The notes under the pieces are model-generated. The model saw only the letters and a list, made by a program, of their open reading frames with translations. It did no database searches and was not told where the DNA came from. Of a stretch of DNA of 64,000 bases, positions 1-12,103 are shown one piece after another. The stretch's first letter is position 1, and each line of letters starts with the position of its first letter. The position numbers and the translations under genes are program-made. Source of the stretch: Fallopia convolvulus (taxonomy: Eukaryota > Streptophyta > Magnoliopsida > Caryophyllales > Polygonaceae); contig OZ024729.1 in NCBI GenBank assembly GCA_964016875.1, positions 21,224,494 through 21,288,493 on the forward strand, given 5' to 3'.

Positions 1-1208
1 GGTGGGGGCGCTGCATAGTTGGGATTCGGGGTTTGGTTGCCCCACGTTGGATAATTGTTTGACATGTCAAAATTGCTAGGCTGGTTCCTGTATGGACCTC
101 TCATATAGTTCACTTCAGCATATGTCTCAGCGGCTCTTACCTGTTCTATGTTAGTGCAAGCAGAAGTAATATGGGTAGAAGAGCCACACTCTTGACAAGA
201 TTGAGAGGATGTCAGGAAACTTACCTGCTTCTTCAGGCGGTTGACCTCGTCTTGCAGAAATTGATTTTTGACATCGGGGTCAACATCTTCCTTGTTGGGC
301 ATGTAGAGACGCCTCTGGGGCTGGGGTGATTGTTGGTTACCATACATGGCATCATAGTTAGACAGCTTGTCCAATAATTCCCATGCAACCGTGGGTTCCA
401 TGTCTATAAAACCACACGCTGTATGCGTGTTAATGCGGTTCTTCGTTTCTGCATTAATACCCCGGAAAAAGATTTCTTGGAGCACATATAAAGGTTGCCC
501 ATGAGTAGGGCATTGTCTAAGCATTTGCTTAAATCTTTCCCATGTTTCAACAAAAGTCTCATTAGGCAGCTGATGATAGGAGGTGATGCGCTTTCTCAAC
601 TCTGTTGTCTTGGCAGGAGGGAAAATTTTTGTAAGAAATTGATCATACAAATTCTTCCAAGTCCTGATAGACTTAGGAGGTAAGCTCTTCAACCAGCTCA
701 GGGCCTTTCCAGTAAGAGACCATCTAAAAGCTTTTAACAGAACATATTCAAGTGAGACACCTTCAGCAGCTATGGTGTCACATAAATCAAGAAAATTCTT
801 AACATGTTCCATAGGGCACTCAGTAGGTTTCCCTTCAAACTGAGCCCGTTTAATCAAGGATATAAATTGAGACTTAATCTCAAAAGGTTTCTCTATCTCC
901 GGAAGCACAATTGGAGACTCTGGCACCTTCAGTTCTGGGTGCATATATTGCTTAGCATTCCTCGGATAGGCATTCAGCTGTTCTTGTAAACGAGCACTGT
1001 TGACTCGTTGACGTTCAGCTTCAGCAGCAACGGCATCTCTATCGGCTTGTAGCTCCTCCATCCGCTTCTGGAGGACTTCCATCTAACGAGCCATCTCTTC
1101 CTGTGTAGCCATGGCTTGGTTTTCTCTGCGTTTACGGTGCAGGGAGCGTTCAGGTTCTGAATAATAACCGGTGTTGTCAAATTCGAGCCTTCGACGTCCC
1201 GCTGGCAT
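1..1208 (-). pseudogene. Athila-like Ty3/gypsy gag, partial, one in-frame stop
   Basis: Minus-strand reading from the ATG at 1208 to the window edge gives a retrotransposon Gag, the capsid/nucleocapsid polyprotein that packages element RNA in cytoplasmic particles. In order I read a short basic N-terminus (MPAGRRRLEF), a coiled-coil stretch, the Retrotrans_gag capsid region (it contains RNAKQYMHPELKVPE and QCPTHGQPLYVLQEIFF), and a CX2CX4HX4C zinc knuckle (CQEC...H...C, coded at about 156-197). One TAG at 1083-1085 interrupts the coiled coil; the intact homologues at 37177-39138 and 39952-41910 read through there, so it is probably a recent mutation. Protease and pol lie beyond the left edge. 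Primer site and LTR follow directly upstream of the ATG, as expected for an Athila-type element. Confidence 0.9.
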
Positions 1209-1299
1209 ACGCTAAGAAAACAAACAAAGAAAACGAAATTAAAACAAAAAACAGGGCCGGGCTATTCCCAGACCCAAGATAAACAAACGAACTGTTGCT

Positions 1300-1317
1300 T
1301 CCCTGGCAACGGCGCCA
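1300..1317 (-). promoter_or_regulatory. Primer binding site, tRNA-Asp type
   Basis: Minus strand reads TGGCGCCGTTGCCAGGGA, four bases inside the LTR end. It matches the complement of the plant tRNA-Asp 3' end with one mismatch (A for G). This is the Athila-type minus-strand DNA primer site. Confidence 0.9.
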
Positions 1318-1321
1318 ATTT

Positions 1322-2829
1322 TGTTGAAGGGTGTTTTCTTGACTAACTAGACAACAAATAAATTTATAAGTCAAGACCCCGCTGAGTATAGCGAAGTCAG
1401 GATCGTTCCACGGGAAGCAAGTTGTTTGCCTATCGACTACTAAAGGAAAAGAAACAAGTAAAACAAAGCGAAACTCTTACGACCAACCTCGTTAACGACT
1501 TTTTCAGGGTCGTTAACGAGCCTGGATACACTTACGAAACACACACTAATGACCTAAACAGGTTCGGTACTGAGGCAAGTACTCGATAGCGAATGTAATT
1601 GATTGCAACTCAAATAGGAATAAAAACCTAGGGCAAGGGTCACCACAACACAGTCATGCATATAAACTCGTAAGAAGATAAAGATCATGCCTTTAAAAAG
1701 ATAAATTCATCAACTTTTGCCGATTAGCAAGCAAATCAATCAATTCTCATAAATCAATTCATTCAATCACTTGTTTTGATCCAAAGCTCGAAACTCTCGT
1801 TGTCGAACAATATCAACATTCAAGTTAATAACTTTCTCTCTCGATCAAGTTAAAGACTCAAATTACTTCGACTATCGTCTAAGCATAAACACAACAAGCA
1901 ATCTAAAATAGATAAAAGGCATTCAACACATCAACTTACTCATCAAACATGCATAACTATGCCGGGTTTCAACCCCGACCCTAGATAGGAAAACTACTCA
2001 CTACTCATAGTAATAAAGCAAAAAACTTCATTAAGAGAAAACATTGAAACCAAAACTACTTTACTTAAAATTACTAATAAAAATATCGTCGTACAATATC
2101 CCGAAGAAACCTAAAACAAACAAAACAATATCGAGTAAACAAACCGATTAGCGACCCAATGCTTTTCTCTCGATCGACCTTGGCTCGATAGTCTTCCCAC
2201 TCGACTTCTCTCGTGCTCGGCTTCCTTGAGAAAATCTTCCTCCGTTTCAACCTCCCTTCTAAGCTAGAAAAGAAAGGTATTTATACTAATAAAGCTATCT
2301 AATAAAAAGGCTAGAAGATAAAAACTTACCTAAAAGATAGAAACTTACTCTAAAAAGATAGAAAGATAACCTAGAAAGATAACAAGACATAAAAAACACA
2401 AAATAACCCTAAAACTCATTAAAAAGCCCTACCGACACGGAATTATCAAGATAAATTTCCGCACAGCGTCGGTAGACATTACAAAGATCTCTCAAAAAAT
2501 TCTATCTCTAAGCCTCGTTAACGACCCTTCACAGCCTCGTTAACGAGTCTGGATTTGCTCTTCTTCAACTCTTCATCTCTAAAAGCCTAGACTTCGACTT
2601 CTTTATCTTCATATTTTCCATCCTCTACCATAGTACTCCAAATCAACTCCAAAAATCACTCTTTCTTGCTCAAAACCTACAAAAAGACACAAAACGGAGT
2701 AGCTTCCATACTTTTCACAAAAAATGCAAACTCATCCAAAAACACACAAAACTAACTCTAAAACTACTAAAACTAAACTAAATAAACTAATAAAACACAC
2801 TAAAAACTAGACTAAAAGCATGAATATCA
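1322..2829 (-). mobile_element. 5' LTR of Athila-like element (leftmost copy)
   Basis: On the minus strand the LTR starts TGATATTCATG at 2829 and ends CCCTTCAACA at 1322, next to the primer site. The terminal 60 bp resemble the LTR ends at 35390-35452 and 48015-48075 (shared CAAGACCCCGCTGAGTA-type sequence), so all belong to one broad family. The left-hand partner LTR and its target duplication are outside the window. The LTR contains two paired palindrome modules (1489/1510 and 2515/2537). Its length, about 1508 bp, is similar to the other Athila-like LTRs here. Confidence 0.8.
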
Positions 2830-3420
2830 GACTCCCCATCCCCGATTGATTTTCACCACAAAATCCCCACGAGTTACTCGTTTTATTTTCCATTTACTTT
2901 CATTTACACTTTCCTCTAAAATTTTATTGATACACCATTTATAAAATTCACCAATCAAACTTATATAATTGACAAGCCTTTAACAAGAACTTCAAAAAAC
3001 AAACAAGACAATAATTTTGTAAATTCAATGATCATATCATTCATATGTATAAGTATATAATATAAGGATAGTAGAATTACCAACGGTTCCCCAAGTGAGG
3101 ATTCCCCAACGGTTCCTCCGGCGGGGATTCCCCTAACGGGTCCCCCGGCGGAGATTCCCAATGGGGTTCCCAAATGGGTCCCCCGACGGGATTCCCCATG
3201 GAGTTCCCCAATGGGGTTGGGTCGGCTGGTGGGGCGGGAACACCTATCCCCGTCCTCGTGCCCATACCCTAGCGGGTAATTACTTTCCCCCCATACTTGC
3301 CCCCATCCCCACTAAAAATCCCCATCCCCATACCCGTAACGAGGAATTCCCACGGGTAATGGGGAATCCCCGCCCCATTGCCATCCCTAGGGGTTAGGAG
3401 AAAAACTCAAAACCTAAAAG
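2830..3420. repeat. GC-rich minisatellite with GGGGATTCCCC units
   Basis: AT-rich flank to about 3080, then imperfect tandem units of about 27 bp built on GGTTCCCC...GGGGATTCCCC, followed by C-rich sequence ending near 3390 in GCCCCATTGCCATCCCTA. The reverse complement of that end (TAGGGATGGCAATGGGGC) resembles termini of some plant hAT MITEs, but I cannot find the partner end; the LTR at 2829 may have cut it. No gene; open frames here are by-products of the repeat. Confidence 0.55.
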
Positions 3421-3574
3421 TTGTACCGAAAAGTTGACTATTTTGGTGGTTAATAATCGTGTAGAAAATTTAAAAAAATTAAATGTTAAGCGAACCGAAA
3501 ACCTATTATCTTCTGGTTATGGTTAAGGTTATTTAATACTACTACTAACAAATCTTCCATCATTAATTAAACTA

Positions 3575-5480
3575 GTGGTGATGCCCGTGCATACGCACGG
3601 GGTTAAGTAATCGGTCCTTAAACACACACATGGTTATTATTTTGGTGTATTGACCAACAAATATAGTGATTCAAACAAATTATGGTCATCGATACCTTTT
3701 CGAAATAGTATAAAAGAGAGGTTGGAAGTTGTAGAAGATACTAACCTTGTTTGAGCTTTGGGTCGTTCGTCTTCTGTACCTCAAATTGTGTTGCTCAGAG
3801 TTTTTTCTTTGTGCTTCTAAGGATCGTCCGAGATCTCTTTTTAATTATCACTATAAAAAAGAAGGTTTGAGGGGAAATGAATTGAAAATAATTATAAGAT
3901 TTTAAAATAGGCGTTAGTTTGGAGCGTATGTGATGCACGAAATTTGAAGGGGTAGAGTTAATTTCATATTTCATAATTAAATTGCATTTATATTCTTAAT
4001 TAATTTCTTTGAAAGAGATGCAAAAGTGAGAATGTGAGGGGATAACACAAATTAATGAAAATTAACATTTACGAAGTATGAATCATTGATAAATAATGGT
4101 CATCAATTTTGAGAGGTCGTTTAAGCCATTTTTTTCATTGTGCTTTTAGCATTTTTATTTTGGATTTTGGTATTTATATAAAATTCAAAACAATAGTTTC
4201 AATCAGGCGAAGAGTAAAAAAAGTTCATAAGCATGATGATTCATAATAGTTGATTAAGCATATTAAAGTTATTTTAAGATTTCAACCATCGAGAAAAAAT
4301 AACCATTTTGTTCATATATTATTTAATTTTATTTAAAATTGTAATGATTATATTATATATATTAATATAATCATAAATGTTCATGGTTAATGTATTTTTT
4401 TTTCATTTTTAAGGTTCATATCGCATATAATATATAATTCAATAGATTTACTTCGCAAATGAGAAAACAATTTTTTTATTTAAAATTATGTTTGCGATGA
4501 AAAATCAATAAAAATATACCATATTGATTTCAATATTAACCTTTTAGTTTATACACAATCTCCATTACTATTAAATAAAAAATATCTTTGATTTATTATG
4601 AAATGAAAAAAAATATACACAAAAAAATATTTCTAAATTTTGACGGCTTTTTACATTTTAATCTTAATTCCTATCTCCTATAATACTATAGATATCACTT
4701 TACAAATGGAAAAAGTACATTTTTATTTTAAATTACAGATACAAATGTTTATATGAAAAAATAGTTGACAAATGATACCATATGTATTTAAATATTAAAC
4801 TTCTAGTTTATACAAAATCACCATAACCATTGAGTTAAATAAATATATTGATTTCATATAAATTGAAAACAAAATACACATAAAACATATTCCTAAATTG
4901 TCATGGGTTTTTGTTCATTTTTTAAGCTTCTTATATCATATACTAAAATGAATTACTTTGCAAATCGAAAAATTATACTATAATTTAAAATTATGGTTGT
5001 AGATAATTTTATGTGAAAAAATATGTATAAAATGATACCATATGAATTTGAATCATAACTTTTCGTTTATACACAATTACCATAACCATTGAGTTGAAAA
5101 AATACATTTGATTTATTATAAAATGAAAATAAAATTTACAAATTATTTATTAATTATGATGGGCTTTGATTGCCAAAAAAAGTTTATGATGTAAGTTAAA
5201 ATAGAATATAAGTGGTGAGATAATTTTAAGAAATAGGAAAATTAATGAATAGATAAATTGAACCAAAATAGTGCATCAAGAAGATTTGAACTAATGACCT
5301 ATGAGTTCATAGAAAAACACTCTCACCACCAAGCTACATATAACTTTTTAACTTATTTTTGCCAATGATAATTATATAGGGATTATTGTTAGCATATTTA
5401 ATGAGAGCAATAAATTGTGGCAAAACCCAATCTTATATGTATACTGGGTGAACAGGCCCGTGCATACGCACGGGACATGT
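3575..5480. repeat. AT-rich element-like segment between two identical hairpins
   Basis: The 18-mer CCCGTGCATACGCACGGG, a hairpin, occurs at about 3584 and again at about 5457. Between them is gene-free AT-rich DNA with about three diverged tandem units of roughly 250 bp (anchors CTTCGCAAAT near 4451, CTTTACAAAT near 4698, CTTTGCAAAT near 4956). Such hairpins occur near ends of some plant Helitrons, but I cannot show TC/CTRR termini, so the class is open. Confidence 0.5.
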
Positions 5481-6239
5481 ATTTTTCATGTGCTTATTTT
5501 AGTATTTTTTGTCGATTGAGTGAGCAGTTGGAACATCCATTTGTGTATGAATTAACAATATATATGTGAAAAGTTTATTAATTTTTTAATTTCATACGAT
5601 TTTATGCGTATCATAATTATAGGTTTTTTCAAGTGAAATAATTATATGCTTACTTACTTAGTAATATTTTGCTTGCTAATAAACTAACCGGCCCTCTATA
5701 AAAAATACATAAAAATATGAAAAAAATATTAATACTAAATAATAACAAGATTTACAGAAATATGACATCTCAATTACATAAATTTATTAATATTAATATT
5801 TTGAAATTTAAATAAATTAACAAACCCCTTACAAAAAATGCATAAAAATATTAACATTAAATAATAAAGAATTTCTATCATAATGGGTTAAGCCTTGTTT
5901 GGATGGATTATGACTTTGATGTTAAAAGAATTTGTGTACACCGATACTATTTTTTTTTTTGATAAATCTGGATTACTAATAAGTAATATTTGATATGGAA
6001 TATTGATAACAAAGATAAAATTAAGATATGTGCCAATTATATTTACATTTAACAATCCAACTCTAATAAGGTGCAATTTTTGGTATTAAGATAAATATCT
6101 AACCATTGTAATAAAAAGAAAATTAATTGTTATGAGCTTTATTTTGGAATGTATGCTGATCTCATAAAAAAAATAAAAAAGGTAATAAAATATTTATATT
6201 AAAAAATTACAATGAGATGCATATTTTAAAGAAAAAATA

Positions 6240-6960
6240 AGTAAAACAAAATTCCAAATACACATGGCTTATATAAGAAATGAACTTTTTCTTAAAAAAA
6301 TATTATAAACTTTTTTTTTTTAATTCTCACATGAATGCAAACTAAGTGGTAAATATAATTGATAATTAAACAAGAAAATTTTACAAAAATCAAAGTTTCA
6401 AACTCACATGGAATAGAAATTTACCTCAAAGCTCTGCAACTTTGCTTCATTTTGGAAATGTATGAAAAAAAAAGAAAAAAAAATAGTAAAACAAAATTCC
6501 AAATACACATGGCTTATATAAGAAATGAACTTTTTCTTAAAAATATATTATAAACTTTTTTTAATTCTCACATTAATGCAAACTAAGTGGTAAATATAAT
6601 TGATAATTAAACAAGAAAATTTTACAAAAATCAAAGTTTCAAACTCACATGGAATAGAAATTTACCTCAAAGCTCTGCAACTTTGCTTCATTTTGAAAAT
6701 GTATGAAAAAAAAGAAAAAAGAAATAGTAAAACAAAATTCCAAATACACATGGCTTATATAAGAAATGAACTTTTTCTTAAAAAAATATTATAATCTTTT
6801 TTTTTAATTCTCACATGAATGCAAACTAAGTGGTAAATATAATTGATAATTAAATAAGAACATTTTACAAAAATCAAAGTTTCAAACTCACATGAAATAC
6901 AAATTTACCTCAAAGCTCTGCAACTTTGCTTCATTTTGAAAACGTATGAAAAAAATCTAT
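6240..6960. repeat. Three tandem copies of a 241-245 bp unit
   Basis: Units start at AGTAAAACAAAATTCC at 6240, 6485 and 6726. Copies one and two are nearly identical; the third diverges slightly and loses the match near 6950. The unit has poly-A/T runs but no convincing gene; the 64-residue frames in it are repeat artefacts. The spacer 5480-6240 holds only AT-rich sequence. Confidence 0.85.
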
Positions 6961-7369
6961 AATTGTGAATTTACATGCATGAATCAATGATATTTATAGT
7001 GAAAGGAATGCACAAGTGGAAAAAAAAAAACGCCTACTATAATAATAAAAAAACGCCTACCATAATAATTACGTAGTAATATTGAGTTATATCATCATTT
7101 CAATTAAAAAAATGTTGATAAAACGTACTTTTGTGATAGAAGTGTATTTAAAGGCAAATGGGGGTATTGACTATTGACACAATGACACTTAACTGCTAGT
7201 ATATGATAAATGTTTCCACTTTTTTTCAAACGTACTCAACCACAAGCTTGAATCTTATTGTTATTAGTCAATGGATCAAATTAAATTTGAGCTTTTTATT
7301 AGAATCTCTTGTGATCCAACTTAAAAATACCAAGCTAAATATATATATTATAATATAAAAAAATAATAT

Positions 7370-8338
7370 TCCCCCTGTTTCTTAAAATATGTCCTTTTAG
7401 TCAATTTTTTATTTTGCGGATGATATTTTTTTGATAATGACTACATTTAAGCAATATGAGTATCTTAGACTAAAGTTTGAAATAGGGAGAACTGTTAACG
7501 TAACTTTTTCATTCTTCCCACATTATTACATTTATTTGTATTAAATGTGTACGTCTAATGGAATATGAACCCTAGGTAGCAAATTTTAATATGAAATATT
7601 AATTAAGTTATTATAAGATTTAAGGATTAATATTCATACAATAATGTGCCAACTATAGCATATGGACGATCGAAAACGTGTCTATTCGAAGTCGAATATT
7701 TAAAATAACGTGTCTAGTGATGTATTAATTCTTTTAATTGCAAAAGAAATAAATTTCTTAAACAATCAATCTTGGTAGTTTTAAAATAAAAAAATCTCAA
7801 ATTCGAATACAAGCTGTAAAATATTAATTAAGTTATTATAAGATTTAAGGATTAATATTCATACAATAATGTGCCAACCATAGCATATCTACAATCGAAA
7901 ACGTGTCTATTCGAAGTCGAATATTTAAAATAACGTGTCTAGTGATGTATTAATATTTTAATTGCAAAAGAAATAAATTTCTTACACAATCAAACTTGGT
8001 AGTTTTAAAATACAAAAATCTCAAAATCTACAAAAATACGTGTGTGGAGACTCGAACCTTAGATCTCCACTACAAAGGCCCAAGGTGCAACCATTGAACC
8101 AAAGAGCTTATCTTGACATTTTTAGCAAGAAATTTTATATAATAAAATGTGTGGACCAAGTGAATAAATGCACCATGTACACAATTTTTTATTGTTATAC
8201 GGAGTATATAGATAAGAAAGTAGCAATAAATACAAGGATATAATTGTAAAGTAGATGACAAAAAGTTTAAAATGACAAACATTTTATAACAAAAAAACAA
8301 AGCTAAAATGACAAATATTATGTAACAGAGGGAATACA
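7370..8338. repeat. AT-rich segment with Stowaway-like ends and 2 x 225 bp repeat
   Basis: TATTCCCCCTGTTTC at 7370 and the reverse complement of GAAACAG/GTAACAGAGGGAATA-type sequence near 8313-8336 look like mariner/Stowaway-type ends. Inside, a 225 bp unit (start ATTAATTAAG) occurs at 7598 and 7823 with few differences. The ends may belong to different elements. No coding sequence. Confidence 0.4.
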
Positions 8339-8721
8339 TTTTTTTATTAGTTTTGTGCTTTAATTATATACCTGCCAATCGACCCATGAACTTTATTCGT
8401 GTTTTCCAACGACTGTTCCACATTTAATCCATTAGTCACCCTCATTAGTATTTTACAAATCGCTTCGTTAGGTGTTCAAATTTTTTTCATGTTTTTTGGT
8501 TTCTCCTTTCAACTAAGTTATTTATTTGTATCTTGATATGTCAATTTGGACAGCTTGTTTCTTCTTACTCAATCTTTTAGCTTGTTTTAGTTTGTGTCTC
8601 TTTACTAAGACATGTGTAAATCAATTGAGAAATGAGAGAATATTTTATTGCTCATCATTATCGATCATATTATTTAGAGCTTTTTATAGAGCCCTGAAAT
8701 CAGGGATACGCTAACACATGG

Positions 8722-9085
8722 TAGACTTGGGTCCGGTTTCGGATGAACCGGCGGGAAACCGGCAAAAACTGGAACCCCGGAACCGGTGGTTTCAGAACTG
8801 GGAACCGGAGGTTCCAAACCGGGTGAAACCGTCGGTTCCACTAATAAAAAAATTAAAACAGCGTAACTGCAGTCACGGTTTGGCTAACCGCGACCGCGGA
8901 ATGAAAACCGCGGTCGTGTCCCATAGGTCCGCAATCGTGGTTTTCATTAAGAGGTGAAAAAAAATACTTTTTTTTTAAATATTTCCGGTTCTGGAACCGG
9001 AACCGGGGAACCGGCCCATGCCCGATTCCGGTTCCATGGTTCCGAGGAACCGGAACCGCCGGTTTCGGAACCGGACCCAGGTCTA
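8722..9085. mobile_element. hAT-type MITE, 364 bp
   Basis: Terminal inverted repeats TAGACTTGGGTCCGGTTTCG and, reversed from the right end, TAGACCTGGGTCCGGTTCCG. The element is flanked by perfect 8 bp duplications ACACATGG at 8714-8721 and 9086-9093, the size made by hAT transposases. Sub-terminal GGAACCGG/CCGGTTCC motifs recur in both orientations and could be transposase sites. No transposase is encoded. ORFs drawn across it are by-products. Confidence 0.93.
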
Positions 9086-9144
9086 ACACATGGTTGGCCC
9101 CTACTGGTCCTAGTACAATGCCACAGGATTGATAATCCCAACTG

Positions 9145-9312
9145 TTAGATTTCATTGCTGATTTTAACGGTTAGAGATGAGTCGTACTTTAGCATTCCCC
9201 GCGATCCAAGCGTGGTAAGGTAGAGCTTGGATCGAAGCTGAAGAAAACGGGTTGTAGACAAGGGATTGGTCAGCTCATCAGCAATTTGGTCTTGAGATGT
9301 TATGAAAGCAAC
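9145..9312 (-). pseudogene. Ty1/copia RNase H C-terminal remnant
   Basis: Reading leftward, 55 codons end at TAA (9147-9145). They contain SQDQIADELTNPLS followed by a TTRFLQLRSKL-type stretch, the usual end of plant copia polyproteins (DQLADxxTKPL...FxxLRxKL). Only the last part of RNase H remains; there is no reverse transcriptase or LTR in register next to it. The hAT MITE just to its left inserted close to its 3' side. Confidence 0.8.
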
Positions 9313-9850
9313 TTATAGGGACTGATTTCGTACCCTCTCTCAAACAAAGTGGTAGTCGAGAGAGAAAGCAACTTCAGGTCTTTGGTGGTTGTTTTGGAAT
9401 CAAACGAATCAAAGAAAGAAGCTAAGGATGTCATGAAGAGGTCGAGATGGGTCTATGAGAATCTTTTTTATGATCATCACGGGCCTAACAAGGAGTATCA
9501 CCGGCGTGACGAGAAGGAGGCAAGATTTGGCCAAGTAAAAGTGAAGAAATAAGGCATTGAAGACCGTCACGGTCGTGATGATGGACATGATGGAAGCTTT
9601 TTGGTCACCACGGTCGTGACGACGGGCGGCTCAATTTTTCCATGCTCGAACTTCTTTTTTTTGGGCCCAAATTTGTTTTATTTTTTGGTAGGCTTTATTA
9701 TTATAAGTTATATGTTATTTCTACTCTTTGGAAGACAAGTTAGACCATTATTATTCTTTAGATTTCTATTTTCTAGTTTAGAGAGAAAGAGAGAGATTTT
9801 CTCGTATTTGTTCCTAGTTGCTTTCAATTTGGAGAATTTGACACTTTGAA
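9313..9850 (+). other. Gene-free segment, possible degenerate LTR
   Basis: No recognisable protein. It has TCACG...CGTGA palindromes at about 9477, 9498, 9567 and 9608, spaced near multiples of 21 bp, and a T-rich tail with GAGAGAAAGAGAGAG, features reminiscent of gypsy LTRs. No boundaries or target duplications found. Confidence 0.3.
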
Positions 9851-10430
9851 TCATCTTATTTTTTTCAATTCACACTTTGGATATGTATTTTTTAAGTCAA
9901 ATTATTTTTACATTATATTAGAAATGATAACTTGAAGGTCAACCTGGTAAATGATGGAACAGTCACAATGCAACTTGAGTCCTTGAAGCAACAATGAATT
10001 TGACAATTAATTATGCAAGACTTCTTTCTCTGCAAAGCATTTGATGGGAAAATGCAGAAGAGCTGCTCAGTATTCAGAGATGAATACAAGCTAAGTTTCT
10101 TGATTTTGTATTCAACTTGTACATTAATTCCATTAATCAGTTCAAATCATGGATATTCAGATTTTGCATTGATGATGCTATATCAACTTGATCAATTGCT
10201 TGTATTCGATACTCCGTATAAGTTTGTTAGCCAAATTGGTGTCATTATTCTAGTGGCTGTGCAGTTGAAGTTTTATTTAAGCTCATTACTTGGCTTCATT
10301 CTACTGGTGTAGAGTTTCATATCTCTACAACTCCTCACTTCTGGACGCTGAAACTGTCGTCAAACAATTTACGTACTACAATTTCGCCTTTGATAAGATT
10401 TCCGGAATGAAAATTGTTTATTAATAAAAT
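9850..10430. other. Unassigned AT-rich stretch
   Basis: One open frame of 99 codons (10013-10312) has no recognisable domain and ordinary AT-rich composition. I see nothing else supportable. Confidence 0.3.
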
Positions 10431-10437
10431 AAAAAGA

Positions 10438-10500
10438 TTCCGTTGCCGGGACTTGAACCCGAGTCTCTCGGGTGAGAGCCGAGTATCCTAACCATCTCTG
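10438..10500 (-). pseudogene. Truncated tRNA-Glu(CUC)
   Basis: The minus strand runs from GGTTAGGATACTCGG through the CTC anticodon (GGCTCTCACCC) and a good T-arm (GGGTTCAAGTCCC) to CGGCAACGGAA, matching the 3' three-quarters of plant nuclear tRNA-Glu. The 5' acceptor strand and the front of the D-arm are replaced by unrelated sequence (CTCCTATCAACAGAGAT before GGTTAGG), so the acceptor stem cannot pair. It is a pseudogene or tRNA-derived fragment. The internal B-box is intact and the A-box is partly kept, so weak Pol III activity cannot be excluded. Confidence 0.85.
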
Positions 10501-10509
10501 TTGATAGGA

Positions 10510-11855
10510 GCTCAAATGTTGAACCAATCCCAAATAAAAAGACATTAATCCTATTACTACTCTTCTAAACTTGAAAGTTTAAATACATATTATAATTTAG
10601 CAATGTACGTCGAACTCTTAAATGGATCGTATACATGATTAATCAATCATACTCCACTTTTAAACTTGAATTGGTGCTAAAGCGGAAACAATTAATTTAA
10701 TATTAAAAGTCGAGATCCAGCTTCATTGACAATGAGGTTAGAAAAATCGAGATTACTTGATTTAATAGTGCGTGAAAGAGCTAACCATGTTGATTCCCAA
10801 GAAAAAAAAACGATAGACCGACGAAGCCAATGCAATCTCGGCCATATCACTGGCACTGCATCAACACGTACAACTCCAAGTTCATTGACAAACCGGCACC
10901 ATTCCTAAGAAAGTAAAACTTAAAATTCTGCCTCTCATGACCACAAGTAACTGTATGCAAATTTTCACGACAAAATTCCAACTCAAAATTACTCAAATCC
11001 TGAATGAACAATGTCTTTAACTCATCATCTAAATTACATAAATCATTTAGATGCGGAAACGAACACTAGACAAAATTATAGAGCATAACTAAAAGGCTAG
11101 TATAGAAATGATAGGGATATATGATAGCAAATGTTCGTTTAAGTAGCCAATGCAGCAACATACGTACATACATATATCTCGACTTGTCCTAACTGTGATG
11201 CTATGAATCTAGTCAATATCCTTGTACACCAATTGTGTAAATCCTGTTTGTATTGAATCTGTCAACATTTAATCAATGATCAATCTATCTGCCTTTTATA
11301 ACCAAGAAAAACAGTTTCATTAACAACAAATTAATTAAATGGAATGTTTAGATCGATTACATCATTTAATATTTATTACTGTATTAATTTTTTTTAACTG
11401 TTATGAGAAGATTTTTTTTTTTGGGTGAAGGATACTGCTCATGAGAGTCAAATCGGAGACCCTTGGGTACTACTATCCTTGGAGGCTTAACCGCTTGACT
11501 AGATGTCCGAAGGTAAATGTAATGAGAAGATGAGAAATGTTAGCTCATTCTTATAAATAGTAATGATTCTATAGTAATATCATAAATCCAAATTGATAAT
11601 GAAATATTTGTAATCCAAGTTAATAATAAGTATTGGTTTTTAGTACTTCAATGCACAAGAAATTCACATTTTATATTTCTCCCTTAAATGCTAGATTTGC
11701 GAAGAAAATATTTTAATAATTAGATAATCTAACTCAACTTAAAATAATTAAATCCAATAAGACTAAGCTGCTATTTTATTAAGAAAAAACTAAAATACAA
11801 AAACATCGAAAGTGAAATATTAAGTTATTGATTTAAAATTGAATTTATTACCAAC
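10510..11855. other. Unassigned AT-rich stretch
   Basis: No gene, long repeat or paired element ends recognised. Short frames (for example 10726-10908) have no family resemblance. Confidence 0.3.
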
Positions 11856-12065
11856 AAGCATGGAGCGTAGTGGGAGGGGCTACGCTTCCCTTCGCTGAGG
11901 TCGAGTGTTCGACTCTCAGAAAAGGAGAAATGAACTTGTTGGGATAGCAGATCTCACCCAAAAATAAAGGGGCCCTCGCGAGACTCGAACTCCAGACTTA
12001 GGTGTTTGATGGAGCAAAGCTCTCCGCTGAACTGGGGTGGCAATGACCAAAAAAAATAAAAGGAC
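11855..12065. repeat. Two tRNA-like (SINE-like) heads in opposite orientation
   Basis: Forward: GCGTAGTGGGAGGGGCTACG followed by a B-box-like GGTCGAGTGTTCGACTC (about 11868-11918). Reverse, from about 12050 down to 11970: a tRNA-like head with CCCCAGTTCAGCGG followed by GGAGTTCGAGTCTCGCGAG, again B-box-like. This arrangement suggests SINE or tRNA-derived fragments. No clear A-tails or target duplications. Confidence 0.4.
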
Positions 12066-12103
12066 ATATTTACATACAAAATACTGAAATCTATATAAAA
12101 ATA

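Noticed and set aside
3077..3397. Gly/Pro-rich ORFs
   Set aside because: Translation of the GGGGATTCCCC minisatellite.
8040..8110. tRNA-like segment (GAGACTCGAACCTTAGATCT)
   Set aside because: Only a weak B-box-like core; no cloverleaf can be drawn by eye.
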